Source of the DNA: Allacma fusca
Lineage: Eukaryota; Arthropoda; Collembola; Symphypleona; Sminthuridae
Reading direction: 5' to 3'
Length of the DNA: 64,000 bases
NCBI GenBank assembly: GCA_947179485.1
Contig: OX359246.1
Span: 54,787,632 to 54,851,631 of the forward strand
Part shown: piece by piece, positions 1 through 10,204 of the stretch
How positions within the stretch are numbered: the first letter of the stretch is position 1
How the letters are laid out: each line of letters opens with the position of its first letter
Notes under the pieces: generated by a model
What the model was told of the DNA's origin: nothing
The model's database searches: none
What the model saw: the letters and a program-made list of their open reading frames with translations, nothing else
Translations under genes and position numbers: made by a program

Positions 1-204
1 CAATTTCAGCCGCGGAAATATTCAGTGGGAGAAGTAATCAGACTTTCAACAACTCGTTATTACGACGGTTCCAGAAGGAAAAGAGTTAAGCATATTGGAC
101 CATTTTTTATTGACCAAGTTTTTGCCGACAAGATCTTCAAAGTCACCCGTCTAGATGGATCCAAACGATCAGCAATCATCTACATATCAAACAGCAAGGA
201 ATGA
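1..204 (+). CDS. Ty3/Gypsy-like pol polyprotein, C-terminal end of integrase (partial, 5' end outside window)
   Basis: Frame 1 is open from the first base to a TGA at 202-204 and gives 67 residues. They resemble the C-terminal module of Ty3/Gypsy integrases: a VGEVIRL strand, a basic stretch, the GPFF turn (compare the GPY/F module), and a terminal IYIS strand in the place of the usual VHVSRLKP ending. In this family the module follows the DDE catalytic core and helps chromatin or DNA binding during integration. The catalytic core, reverse transcriptase and gag would lie upstream of the window. The last 50 bp overlap the next ORF in another frame, as pol and env often do in errantivirus-type elements. 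The family call rests on a short segment, so Ty3/Gypsy is likely but not certain. Confidence 0.7.
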   Translation, partial: QFQPRKYSVGEVIRLSTTRYYDGSRRKRVKHIGPFFIDQVFADKIFKVTRLDGSKRSAIIYISNSKE

Positions 205-3200
205 GTCACATAATTCCTCAGAGGAGGATGACGACTCAAGACGACCCTTATACTGGAAACAGTATGTAAGTACTACAGAGATTCCACAACCAACATCAAA
301 ACTTATTCCCAACATGGACACCCATCGTTTGGAGGCAGTAACCAGCCTAGATGGAAGAATTGGAAATAGAATCATCATCAGAACAGAACAAAAGAATGAA
401 GTCATCTGTCATTCATTTTTCATTGGAGCACTACAAAAATCTGGTGCCATTTCTAACTACGACTACAGAATGTTGAAAAGAGACCCTTACTATTGCGGCT
501 CCGTAAATTTTGCGGAAGAGGAGAAAGAAATTCGGGAAGGAAAGAGAGTCCCGGATGATATGGTATTTCTATTCAAAGACCAACCTTTTGAGCCCACAAA
601 GATAAATGAAGTGGCAATACCAGCCAGTAATAGAAACCGTCAACCTGAAGACCCATGGAAAATTGTTCCCTTCAAAGGAGAAAGGGAAGTGTCAACAATT
701 ATGCCACCCTGTACCGATTTTTTGAGGACTCCATGGGCCACGTCACCAGAATTGGATGACGAAAGACAACCGTACACAGTGAACTCAGCCAAAAGAATTT
801 TTACAGCCGACCCAGCATGTAAACTTACGAAGAAACGATTACATGGAGTAAGTGACTGGGGACCGGAAGACAAACCAGCCAAATTACCAGCCACTGTCAG
901 ATCTGACAAACCTGACAAAGAACCAGATTTCAAGTTTGTACAGCCTGTGGCAGTAGGAAGAGGAGCACGGAGAGAAACGAGGAAAGATAATCGTCATGAA
1001 GATCGAGAACCTGGCAGTTCTAGATACAGTTCCAGAGACCGCCAAAATTCCAAAGAGGAACGATCTAGAAAAACGGAAGAAGTTTCATCCCATACACCCA
1101 AAAGGATGAGATCGAGAGAAAGTACGCCACCCAGAATAGAAACTGTCACAAGTAGCAGTAGACATAGAGACACTTACTATTATCAAAGACGAAGGTCACC
1201 TACAAGACATTATGAACGCAGTGGCCACAGGTCAAATGAGGAGGATAGACGACGCAGCCGAAATTCACCTGTCAGGAGTAGAAGTACGGAAAGACATTCC
1301 ATACTTACTCCACCCATTGACACAGCCAAGGCCAGCTATAACGCGGTAACTTTTCACACCCAAAAAATCCTAAAGAGGCCCACCACACCTCCACGAAGCG
1401 AGAGGCCGTGCAGCCCTAAAGACTCCAACCGTAGGGACGAAAAACCCCTACCTCAAAGAGAGGCCAAGGCTGAACAACAGAGGCGAGGCGAACAACCTTT
1501 CACATCCACATCAACTACCCCAACAAAGCATAGCACAATAGGACCCAACACAGCACGTGTAGAGCCAACTATACAATCCACACCTCAAACGCCAATACAG
1601 CCAGCCATGGAAGTTAATGTTGTACAGATAGAAGATGCCAAAGGAAAAAAAGCTACTTCTCTGGATATCATATTAACAACTCCGGGAAATCGGAAAGAAT
1701 CACAACCACCTCAGGCGATAGTACATCAGCCAGTTTCACCAGAAGTCATGATCATCGAAAATGAGTCACCTCAACAATCAAATACACAAAGCCCAGGGTC
1801 CACTACAGATACATCAACAGTCAGCTCAGAAGCAGAAGTTGAGATCGTGAAGCAGATTAGCTACATCAAATGTACTCATGCCAAATGCAAAAGGACCCGA
1901 CATATCCCCATGAATTTGACAGATCCTCAACCTAAGAATGGTGAATGCGAGCACCACATGAAAAAACGCATAAAGACCGAAAGATTAGTTAGAAAGAAAG
2001 CCGAGGGACCCAAGACCGAGGCGGAAATGGAAACTATTCTACCAACACTAGACCCATTACAGCGAGCAATCCATATTTTGGATTTGGATTCAAAGCGACA
2101 ATCTCACTACGATGAAATTGTTCGCAACCTACAACGAGACAGTTTATCTATTTTATTTGCAACCCACAATGGAAAGGACCCAGCCATTTTTAAGGAAATG
2201 CGAGACTATGCACAAGAACAATTGCATAAGATACGTATTGATTGGAGAGCCTGGAGAATTAAACATAATTTTCCAGCCGTATGTACTCTACTGGGAATTA
2301 ACCCCGACTCAAGGAAATTCCCCGATATGCCAATGGAAGCAAACCAACCCCCGGAAATGACAACACCAGAGCCATCGCAAGGACCATATCAACGCACGGG
2401 AGCGACTGGAACCGAAGTCCAGCCACCCACAGGGGAGAAGGAGCTACTCACCCTGAATAGCAACGTCAACATAACTCAAGTATTTAAAACCCAAACCGAA
2501 CTGGAGAGAGCTATCACTCCACTTTTAACTGACGAGATAGCAACAGAATTGGAAAAATACTTGGAACCAACTCAATTACACCAACAAATTGAATCTTCAT
2601 CTTTATCGGATTTTGCTACACCACCTCATGACATTTCTTTAAGTATGGATACGGAAGAGTTACCAATAACTCCCAGCCCACCACGGGAGGATCACTCTCC
2701 ACCCAGAGGAGGAGGAGGACGCGGAGGACCGATTCCGGCCATAGGATATAACTTTTTCACATTTATGTTACTCATGGGAGTAGTAACAATGGGATTAGGA
2801 ATGACACCAACTACACGTTTGCCAGGACCCGTCACCACCAACAATTACTTACACGGACGGGAAGGATTTAATCGTCTACTGAAATCGTTCAATGAGACCG
2901 CGAAACATGACGATTTCACATGCAACAGTATGGAACGACACCGCAGACTTCATACAAGGGACAGTGAACCGCCACCTCACAATTTTGGAGAAAATGTGAG
3001 ACCTTTCTTTTCCTATTGGATTCAAAGATTCAAAGAATCCGATACAGCAAAAGGATGTGCCACCATGGCAGCCATAGCCTTAACTTGGACTATCATGACA
3101 ATGAGTTATGTTCTACAATACTGGAAGCCAACATGCGGACAAAGAGCAGCTATTCCAGATGATTGGATTATGGTGAAATACGAACTTGAAGACGGAAGAC

Positions 3201-6200
3201 CAATGTGGATTACACTTCCTATTGACACAGCCAGTGTGATGGAACTGGAAAATAACCTAAATATCCAAGTTCCAATCACAACCACCACAACAACTACATC
3301 ATCACCCTACGTGCGGAAAACCATTTCGGTCAGAGCAAAAAGACAGGCTGAATGGTTAACAAACTCATCCATTTCTCAACTATGGAATAAAGCTATTTAC
3401 GTACAAGGAGAAAATCACAAAGAAAATCAACCCCAAGAAGTTGACACACCCAGTGGAATTTTGATGTTTTCAAGAGTCATGCGTGACGGATGGAAACTTT
3501 CACCTCATAAACTATTCCAGTTATTTGACATACTACAACAATACACTCTACCTGGTATTTTCACTAAGAGCAAGGTGGATACCTTAGAAAGAGCAGTCGA
3601 TAAAGGCATCAATGAACACTTAGGATCAAGCTTAAAGATTATACTAGGATATCAACCACACAATAACAGGACCAAAAGAAGTATTATCCCAAGGGAGGAT
3701 TTGTCAAAGATCCAAACACAAATCCAAGATGACCCTCATAGCCTAACCACGGGAGAAGATTTCACACATCCTGATAGGGAAATTTTGGACGGAGAATTAG
3801 TTTTCTTCAACACCGCTATTACCATCCATGAGGCAAATATGACAGTTGCAATTTTACTACCCATGATTTACAAGGGAGTAAATCACATCGAAGCAGATAC
3901 ATTCAATAAATGGGAAACTGATGCACAAGTAACAGCATTCAATCAACGCAGACTTTTTCGTCGAACTACCATCGTTGAGGGCAACGAGCTTCCCAGAGGG
4001 GAGGAGGAGACACATCTACGACGAAAAAGAGAAGCTTTCCTTGGACCAGACAACTCATGGACACCCATTGAGTACAACCACAAATTCATCAGAAGACAAC
4101 TAGAATTACTGAGAGCCATGGAAAAGGAGAGCGGCGAATCATCAGCTGCACCCAGAAACACAGGCATACTACAAGGCCTTACAAGATTCATCTTTAGAAC
4201 CTTGTTGTACATAGGTACAGCATTCGCAATAGATGAGACAAAGAATCCACCTGGAATTCTGAAAGAAACTCCACCAAACACGGATGTCGAAGCTACACCG
4301 GAGGAAAGAGATCTGAACACACCTACGCCATCAGCACCTCCAGAAGAGGAACGACCATCATCACCAGCATTGACACAAGTAAATCAACCTAAACCAAAGA
4401 AGGAGAAAGCAAAAGCACGAAAGAAAGCCAGACGACCATCCTTCATAAACTTAGACTGTCCAAGTTTGGATGTTATGAAAAAGGGAGAAGAAATGTTTGG
4501 ATTCCTTGCCAGAGTAAATAGAGAGGCAGGATGGGATCCACCATTAACACCCGAAATGCTATGTGGAAATCCAACAGAATGCACCTCAGGAACACTTCCA
4601 GACGAGGAGAAAGAACAATCAGAAAGCGAAATAGAGGAGGAACAACTAAGGAAAGACATAGAGAAAGCTATGAAAGCATCTGAGGAAGAGAGAGAAGTAC
4701 GAGAACAAGAAAGATTAGTTGAACTACAAAGGGACACCATTCGAAGATTCCAAAGGGGATACGATTTCGATACTAGACCCAATTCTCGAAACGCTACCCC
4801 ACCTGAAGAAAGGGACCTTACTATAACACGGATCGACATTTCGCATCCACAATACATCCGAAGTGGAAGCGAGCTTATTGTACTACATCGACCCGACTCA
4901 GTTACACAAGCTACAATCTTTCAAAACGTCGAATCACCATTCGCAATAGGAAGAGCCGAACGAAGTGCACAAAACGAAAGGGGACTTTCACCAGAGCAAA
5001 GACGACAATGCTTTCGTGATCGAAGTCCAGCAGAAGGAGCGCAGAGACACCTAAGAAGTATGATGAGAGATCATTCACCGGATTGGAGGAACGAAAGCAG
5101 ACCATATTGGACCGAAAGACCACAATGCAGAGTATGTAAAGGACACGGAGTATTGCCAATGATGGACAAATGCAAAAATTGCCAAGATATACCAAGCAGA
5201 GACCCAAGACAGTTTCCATGCATACGTAAACCAGACAATGATGGAATGAGAGCAAATAGTCTTTTCCAATGGACACATCGGATGCACATGGAAACCATAG
5301 AGTCCAGAATTGCAAGGAAAAAGGTGAAGGAAAACAAACATCCAAAATTCAAACTGGAACAACTACAAGAAATGTTGAAACAAGCACAGAACTTACCACA
5401 AAGAGAGACTTTCTCTTACGAAGAAAACATGTTCGAGGCCGACACAGAGACTCGACAGGAAACTATCAGAGAAAGGCGAATGTTAATACAGGAGGCAATG
5501 GATCACCCTACTGAATTTCAAGCAGTAGCACCAGCAGAACGAGACCTTGCCATCATCTACCGTCAAGCACGGAGACGAATATCTTTTACAGACTCAAGAA
5601 TGGAGACATTAGCAACAGACTTAACTATTCACCCAGGCGAAATGATAGCACAGTTATGGGACACTCTATACCGTTCCCTAAAAGCAAACGAAGGGACGAC
5701 AATTCCAGAGCAATTACTATGCCGAGAACATCACGGTACTTTTCAAGGATTAACCGGAACAGAAGTAAGGCGATTACTCATTCACATATGGAATGACATA
5801 GGATTGGAACCCAGTTGGGGAGAACAAGCTCTGTGGATGGAGTCATTTATCCACCGTGGAGCGCCTATAACAGGACGACCCGAGACAGGCTTACAGATGT
5901 TAGCAGATTTACCAGCAGATCAACTTTCTTTTGGAGAATTTCAACCCATGGCACAGCGCCTCATCATTCTATACAAGCAAAGAGCGGCTATAGAAAAATG
6001 GAAGGAATGGACAGGAGAATCCATAAGATCAGAAGGGGAATCTTCACCCATTGCGGAAATTTTAGATGAGATAGAACAATGGGAAGAATGGATTTTTGAT
6101 CTATACAGTGCCACCATCAAAATCTACCCAGCTACACTTCACGTAGAAAATCCAGAAGGAATTTTGTTTTCAATCCGAAAACCACAGCATAAACTGTTTA

Positions 6201-6757
6201 TAGAATATCTGAATGAGCTAAACATCATTTACTGTTGGCGACAGGAACGCTTCAGCAGGCTAACTTCAGCAGTTGCAGCCTTACACCAAAGTCGTACAAC
6301 TCCAGCCCGAGTACGCGATCCACACGTCGATTACATACCAGGCGTAACGCAACTAGCATTAGCCAGGCAGACTATCCGATTGAACTTAGCAGAAACATGG
6401 AGTTCAATTGTAATAGAGGTACCAGCTAACCCTGACGACATACTCAGCACCTTATTTAACCTCAAGAGATTACCACAGTCCGAAATAATAATACGAGACC
6501 CTGAAAATCAATTATTGGAAGGACGAAGAGAAACCGATCCTATCACCCCAACACAATTTTATGTTTCACAACTAGCCTTATCGAACGATGAAGAATTCAA
6601 TAGATTCGTGGAGGAAATGAATCTGAAAAGAAAGTACAACATAAAATCGGGATTGGGAACATCAGAACCTAGACTCATCATCATCAGCTTCAGGAAGTTA
6701 CCTCAGAAGAAGGGTGATACATCTTCCCTGACAAGAGATCCACCTGTCAGGCAATAA
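155..6757 (+). CDS. Envelope-position giant ORF of the LTR element (2200 aa, polyprotein-like, function unknown)
   Basis: This is an unbroken 2200-codon ORF. An in-frame TAG sits directly before the ATG (152-154), so it starts here and is not a frameshift extension of pol. Visible parts in order: a charged N-terminus; an Arg/Ser-rich region (about 269-378); a Cys/His cluster (C573, C578 and a later CEHH); a glycine-rich turn, then hydrophobic segments at about 863-884 and 967-990; a threonine run; RAKR at 1060-1063, NRTKRS, and RRKR at 1289-1292, which look like furin-type sites; several NxS/T sites; a hydrophobic segment at 1341-1358; a Lys/Glu-rich coiled-coil-like region; a CxxC..CxxC zinc-knuckle-like cluster starting at C1658; and a mostly helical C-terminus. 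The central part is envelope-like in layout. The flanking nuclear-looking RS and zinc regions are not typical of envelopes. I do not recognise the family. The intact frame suggests recent activity or selection. Confidence 0.75.
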   Translation: MDPNDQQSSTYQTARNESHNSSEEDDDSRRPLYWKQYVSTTEIPQPTSKLIPNMDTHRLEAVTSLDGRIGNRIIIRTEQKNEVICHSFFIGALQKSGAISNYDYRMLKRDPYYCGSVNFAEEEKEIREGKRVPDDMVFLFKDQPFEPTKINEVAIPASNRNRQPEDPWKIVPFKGEREVSTIMPPCTDFLRTPWATSPELDDERQPYTVNSAKRIFTADPACKLTKKRLHGVSDWGPEDKPAKLPATVRSDKPDKEPDFKFVQPVAVGRGARRETRKDNRHEDREPGSSRYSSRDRQNSKEERSRKTEEVSSHTPKRMRSRESTPPRIETVTSSSRHRDTYYYQRRRSPTRHYERSGHRSNEEDRRRSRNSPVRSRSTERHSILTPPIDTAKASYNAVTFHTQKILKRPTTPPRSERPCSPKDSNRRDEKPLPQREAKAEQQRRGEQPFTSTSTTPTKHSTIGPNTARVEPTIQSTPQTPIQPAMEVNVVQIEDAKGKKATSLDIILTTPGNRKESQPPQAIVHQPVSPEVMIIENESPQQSNTQSPGSTTDTSTVSSEAEVEIVKQISYIKCTHAKCKRTRHIPMNLTDPQPKNGECEHHMKKRIKTERLVRKKAEGPKTEAEMETILPTLDPLQRAIHILDLDSKRQSHYDEIVRNLQRDSLSILFATHNGKDPAIFKEMRDYAQEQLHKIRIDWRAWRIKHNFPAVCTLLGINPDSRKFPDMPMEANQPPEMTTPEPSQGPYQRTGATGTEVQPPTGEKELLTLNSNVNITQVFKTQTELERAITPLLTDEIATELEKYLEPTQLHQQIESSSLSDFATPPHDISLSMDTEELPITPSPPREDHSPPRGGGGRGGPIPAIGYNFFTFMLLMGVVTMGLGMTPTTRLPGPVTTNNYLHGREGFNRLLKSFNETAKHDDFTCNSMERHRRLHTRDSEPPPHNFGENVRPFFSYWIQRFKESDTAKGCATMAAIALTWTIMTMSYVLQYWKPTCGQRAAIPDDWIMVKYELEDGRPMWITLPIDTASVMELENNLNIQVPITTTTTTTSSPYVRKTISVRAKRQAEWLTNSSISQLWNKAIYVQGENHKENQPQEVDTPSGILMFSRVMRDGWKLSPHKLFQLFDILQQYTLPGIFTKSKVDTLERAVDKGINEHLGSSLKIILGYQPHNNRTKRSIIPREDLSKIQTQIQDDPHSLTTGEDFTHPDREILDGELVFFNTAITIHEANMTVAILLPMIYKGVNHIEADTFNKWETDAQVTAFNQRRLFRRTTIVEGNELPRGEEETHLRRKREAFLGPDNSWTPIEYNHKFIRRQLELLRAMEKESGESSAAPRNTGILQGLTRFIFRTLLYIGTAFAIDETKNPPGILKETPPNTDVEATPEERDLNTPTPSAPPEEERPSSPALTQVNQPKPKKEKAKARKKARRPSFINLDCPSLDVMKKGEEMFGFLARVNREAGWDPPLTPEMLCGNPTECTSGTLPDEEKEQSESEIEEEQLRKDIEKAMKASEEEREVREQERLVELQRDTIRRFQRGYDFDTRPNSRNATPPEERDLTITRIDISHPQYIRSGSELIVLHRPDSVTQATIFQNVESPFAIGRAERSAQNERGLSPEQRRQCFRDRSPAEGAQRHLRSMMRDHSPDWRNESRPYWTERPQCRVCKGHGVLPMMDKCKNCQDIPSRDPRQFPCIRKPDNDGMRANSLFQWTHRMHMETIESRIARKKVKENKHPKFKLEQLQEMLKQAQNLPQRETFSYEENMFEADTETRQETIRERRMLIQEAMDHPTEFQAVAPAERDLAIIYRQARRRISFTDSRMETLATDLTIHPGEMIAQLWDTLYRSLKANEGTTIPEQLLCREHHGTFQGLTGTEVRRLLIHIWNDIGLEPSWGEQALWMESFIHRGAPITGRPETGLQMLADLPADQLSFGEFQPMAQRLIILYKQRAAIEKWKEWTGESIRSEGESSPIAEILDEIEQWEEWIFDLYSATIKIYPATLHVENPEGILFSIRKPQHKLFIEYLNELNIIYCWRQERFSRLTSAVAALHQSRTTPARVRDPHVDYIPGVTQLALARQTIRLNLAETWSSIVIEVPANPDDILSTLFNLKRLPQSEIIIRDPENQLLEGRRETDPITPTQFYVSQLALSNDEEFNRFVEEMNLKRKYNIKSGLGTSEPRLIIISFRKLPQKKGDTSSLTRDPPVRQ

Positions 6758-7236
6758 AATTCATTACATCAACAGAAATTACGGTCAGACTATTTAATAC
6801 AATCTTAATAGTCAAAGTAGGAGAGAGAGAAAGAGCAGATAACGAACCTTTACGGGGAGCTCTATGAAGGAATGCAAATTCCAGAGAGCAAGAATTTCGC
6901 GTCAGCATTTTATAACAATAGAATGCAGATCACGAAACCAAAACAACTGACATTTACTCCTAATCAGCCATTGGGGATTCCGGAGGATTAGAGAGGAATG
7001 GCAGTATAACAGAATATAGGATAAGCATAAAATCAAATAAAAAGAAATACATAATAAGAAAACAATACAAAAACAACAAAGCTAACATAATTTTGTTTAT
7101 AGTTTACTTTTAGATTATTACCACCGGAAGAGTATGGAGATTAAATTCGGACCAACATCCCTTTATTAAGTAAATCTTGCAAAAGACTCGTAATTGTTTA
7201 CATTCTCAACTGTTCTAAACAATCAAGACCATCCAG
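6758..7236 (+). other. Spacer between the two accessory ORFs of the LTR element
   Basis: No ORF of note. An AATAAA at 7036-7041 could end a transcript carrying the giant ORF. The sequence is A-rich and otherwise unremarkable. Confidence 0.5.
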
Positions 7237-7243
7237 TATAAAA
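7237..7243 (+). promoter_or_regulatory. Possible internal TATA box for the 255-aa ORF
   Basis: TATAAAA lies 143 bp before the ATG at 7380, with a TCAACT initiator-like site about 35 bp downstream (near 7275). A TATA box inside an LTR element, just before its last ORF, suggests an internal promoter. Alternatively the ORF is read from a spliced RNA: a CAATTGTCAG acceptor-like site ends at 7345. Confidence 0.4.
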
Positions 7244-7379
7244 GGAAAGCTCCAGGATCAGGCTGGACACAGTCAACTCACAACCAGTCCCTGGACTCCA
7301 AACACCAGAAAATCAAAATCTATTGTTGCAACTACCAATTGTCAGAAACTCATAATCAAAGAAAACATAGATTTGAGTA

Positions 7380-8147
7380 ATGACACTTAGACTTTTCACT
7401 CTGTACATCACCATAACTCTCGCAGTTGTGGAAACTGAAGGACGTCCAGTTCCGAACCCTGAACCCATTGGACCAGTAGTTCAAGCGGGACTCACTACCA
7501 TCGGAGCATGGATCGCAAAATACGTAGTACCACCCATGTTAGTAGGCTCTACAGCTATAACCGCCACCCATTTGTCACAAAAAGATCCTGTTGTGCATTT
7601 ATTACATCCAGGCAACAATGGACAAATGGCTGTTGTACCGTACGACCCACAAGATGCAAACGTGATAGCTGCTCAACAACAAAATCAATTGCATCTCCAA
7701 AATCAATTGCAGCTCCAAAATCAAATGCAGCTACAACAACAACAGTTACTACCAAGACCACAAATAAACCAACAAACAAATCCTTCTATAGACGAAGTTG
7801 ACTTTAACAGATATCCACCTTGGTTACAAAAATACGCACAAGACGTAGGAGACACCTGGATTCCACCACCACCAACCGAAAACAGCAATCTCACTATCAT
7901 TATCCTTAGCAGCTTTGGAATATTCATCCTAATAGCTATCATCAGCCTTAGTGCCTATTATTGTCGAATAATAGCTCGTAGACCAATACCGGAGTCAAGA
8001 CATCAATATCAGGAATTGAAGAGGATTACAGCACCGGATACCGCAACAGTAGTTCAGAACAGTTTCGAACGTTTAGTAGGATGTAAACTAGTACGAGCAT
8101 CACCCACACCAGGGCCATCAACCGCAAGGGTACCCGCCCGACCATAG
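7380..8147 (+). CDS. Single-pass membrane protein encoded between the giant ORF and the 3' LTR
   Basis: This 255-aa ORF has a hydrophobic signal peptide (about residues 1-21), a short glycine/valine-rich hydrophobic stretch (about 34-60), a Gln/Leu-rich segment built from a repeated LQNQ unit (about 98-122), a proline-rich stalk, a strong transmembrane helix at about 171-194 and a basic 60-residue tail. The layout is that of a type I membrane protein, like a small envelope subunit or accessory glycoprotein. No fusion peptide, cysteine framework or known family is visible. Its place between the giant ORF and the polypurine tract makes it part of the retroelement. Captured host membrane protein is the alternative. 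Expression could come from the TATA box at 7237 or a spliced mRNA. Confidence 0.6.
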   Translation: MTLRLFTLYITITLAVVETEGRPVPNPEPIGPVVQAGLTTIGAWIAKYVVPPMLVGSTAITATHLSQKDPVVHLLHPGNNGQMAVVPYDPQDANVIAAQQQNQLHLQNQLQLQNQMQLQQQQLLPRPQINQQTNPSIDEVDFNRYPPWLQKYAQDVGDTWIPPPPTENSNLTIIILSSFGIFILIAIISLSAYYCRIIARRPIPESRHQYQELKRITAPDTATVVQNSFERLVGCKLVRASPTPGPSTARVPARP

Positions 8148-8423
8148 GAGTCCGAATTTAATGCCCAGAAAACCAAAAGGAGAGAACTTACGCTTAAAAC
8201 CAAATTGTAAAAAGTAGTATGTAAGAAAAACACACCTTGTAGCACACATAGCTCACAAGCTAACACAAACACATACATGTAGTTCACAGATAAGTTTATA
8301 ATTATAGGAACCACAATCATAAAAAGAATGTAAATACTTGAGACAATCTAATCATGTACATAAAGTTTAGCTGATCTAATACCCTTATGCAGTCGAAAAA
8401 ACGGCTGAGGACAGCCTACCGAC

Positions 8424-8433
8424 AGAAGAGGAA
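8424..8433 (+). promoter_or_regulatory. Polypurine tract (plus-strand primer)
   Basis: AGAAGAGGAA lies immediately before TGTTACG, the start of the inferred 3' LTR. In LTR retroelements this tract primes plus-strand DNA synthesis. It fixes the left edge of the LTR. Confidence 0.7.
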
Positions 8434-9145
8434 TGTTACGTCCCAATCCGCACACCTGAGGAACGTGACAAAAGACGGAGGCTACGTGACACAAGATCGC
8501 GTGATGTCACGTTAGCAGAAAATAAAAGACCACGTCCACAGATCTCAAAAGGGAAGATTTAACCTTTTGAATCAATCAGCAATTCCACTCAGCAGTTTGG
8601 AAAGAAGAACGAATAAAGAGTGGAATGCGAAACCCATTAACACCAATTCAATCTATTGTTATTACAAACAATAATTATGATGATTGTGTTGAAATGTAAT
8701 TATGTACATACTATGTAAATAGTCCTAGACCAAATCTCTAGATTAAGTCAAGCAAGTGGAGACAGTAAGTTCTTGGGAGGCACTCGTATGGTTCGGATCA
8801 AAGCTCGCGACATAGATCCGTATCCATTACCGCCCCTGCCCAAGGCTTGAAGATTTACGGCCATGCGGAGAATTATATTGGGAAAAGATCCCTGGATCCC
8901 AATATAATTCATGGAGACTTCCCATGGAGGAATTTCAACACGGAAGATTTATTTTAAGATCCTTTTATCAATTCAAGTTTATTTTATCTTTGATTTCAAT
9001 TAGAATAAATTAATACAAGATTATTATTCAGTATAAACTTATTTTTAGCCAACGATTATTTTATTATCATCAAAAATACTACACATCATTACTCGACTCG
9101 TTCCGAACTTGGGCACGAGATTCAACATCCAATAATCTCGTTACA
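8434..9145 (+). repeat. 3' LTR of the Ty3/Gypsy-like element
   Basis: It begins TGTTAC directly after the polypurine tract and ends near GTTACA at 9145, giving short imperfect inverted ends and a length of about 712 bp. It holds an AAATAAAAG TATA-like site near 8520, an AATAAA poly(A) signal at 8612-8617 and a perfect 14-bp hairpin at 8870-8910. The right edge is inferred, because the 5' LTR and the matching target duplication are outside the window. ATAC (9146-9149) would be the duplicated target if the edge is right. Confidence 0.6.
8870..8910. other. Perfect 14-bp stem-loop inside the LTR
   Basis: GAATTATATTGGGA (8870-8883) pairs perfectly with TCCCAATATAATTC (8897-8910) around a 13-nt loop. 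It lies downstream of the LTR poly(A) signal, in the probable U5 part. Confidence 0.8.
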
Positions 9146-10204
9146 ATACAGTAGCAAGGGCGGTGATATTGTCACGGGCTACATTTCTAACAACTTCCTC
9201 ACAGTTTCCTATTACAGTATGCTTTGCAAAGTTTGTAAAGAGAGTTAATAAATTTCCGTCATTTTTTAAATGACAACTTTTTGATAAAGTTGACATTTAT
9301 TTTAACATGGAAAACAGCAGGTAGCTTTTTCTAGGGCTAAGTCTAAAGAAAATATCAAGGGCGTTGTAACTGATACTGCCGAACAAGGTGAAACAATGGG
9401 AAAAGGTGAAGGCATATTCAAAAATAATTAGGTTTTTAATTTGACATTTTGTAATTTGTTTGATTTTTAATTATTTCAAAACATGGAGTAAAAAAGGTCT
9501 TACTAAGGCTATTGGCTTTCTTCATACTAGAATTTGAAGATGAGAGTTTATTTTTAAAACATCACTCTCTCTCCTAAACGCGCCTTATTGGTTCGTGAGT
9601 AAAATTGCAAATTGTGTTTTTAAAGAAGTTCTGGAATATTAGATTATATATAATCATACCAAAATTTATTTCAGAAGCAAGTGACATTATTTAAAAAATA
9701 TTCTATTTGAATTTTTTTTATTTCGACAATAGAATTTTAATGCTGGTGGATCAAGCCACTGGACTGCGTCGGTGTTGTTATTGGGAAATGGGGGTTTACC
9801 ACTGGCGCAGACGGTGGCTGGATCAGCGATCTGATAGCATAATTTGACGATGATGAAAGTTCGCTCTCCCTCTTTTAGACTAAAAACTCCTATCGGTTTA
9901 CGATTACGAGTACCAATTACCTTAAAGGCTAACTACGCCTTTTTTTTGCGGAATGTAATATTAATGTATTTACAATTGCCGTTTTTTATTTTCTATTGGC
10001 TAAGTAGATGGCTGTTTATGCATCTCATTATCCACATATTTTCTAGAATATTTACATATATATAAAAGCAGTCATTTATTTCTGACTCATGTGATATGTA
10101 ACTGAACCAAGACTATGAAGACTATCGATGCCAGCGATAGCTGGCTGTGCAACGCTAGTTAAATACTATTTGAGGTAGAAATGTGATGGTGAATATTGGT
10201 ATAG
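9146..10204 (+). other. Flank between the 3' LTR and truncated CRAL-TRIO copy 1
   Basis: No exon matching CRAL-TRIO exons 1-4 could be found here, although the next copies have intron 4 of only about 144-505 bp. A TATATATAAAAG box lies at about 10055-10067. The stretch 9745-9840 has short inverted similarities (CCACTGG with GCAGACGGTGG) but no clear element. Confidence 0.4.

Noticed and set aside
2112-5345. Several overlapping ORFs on both strands inside the giant retroelement ORF.
   Set aside because: They are shadows of the 2200-codon frame; none has a domain or start context of its own.
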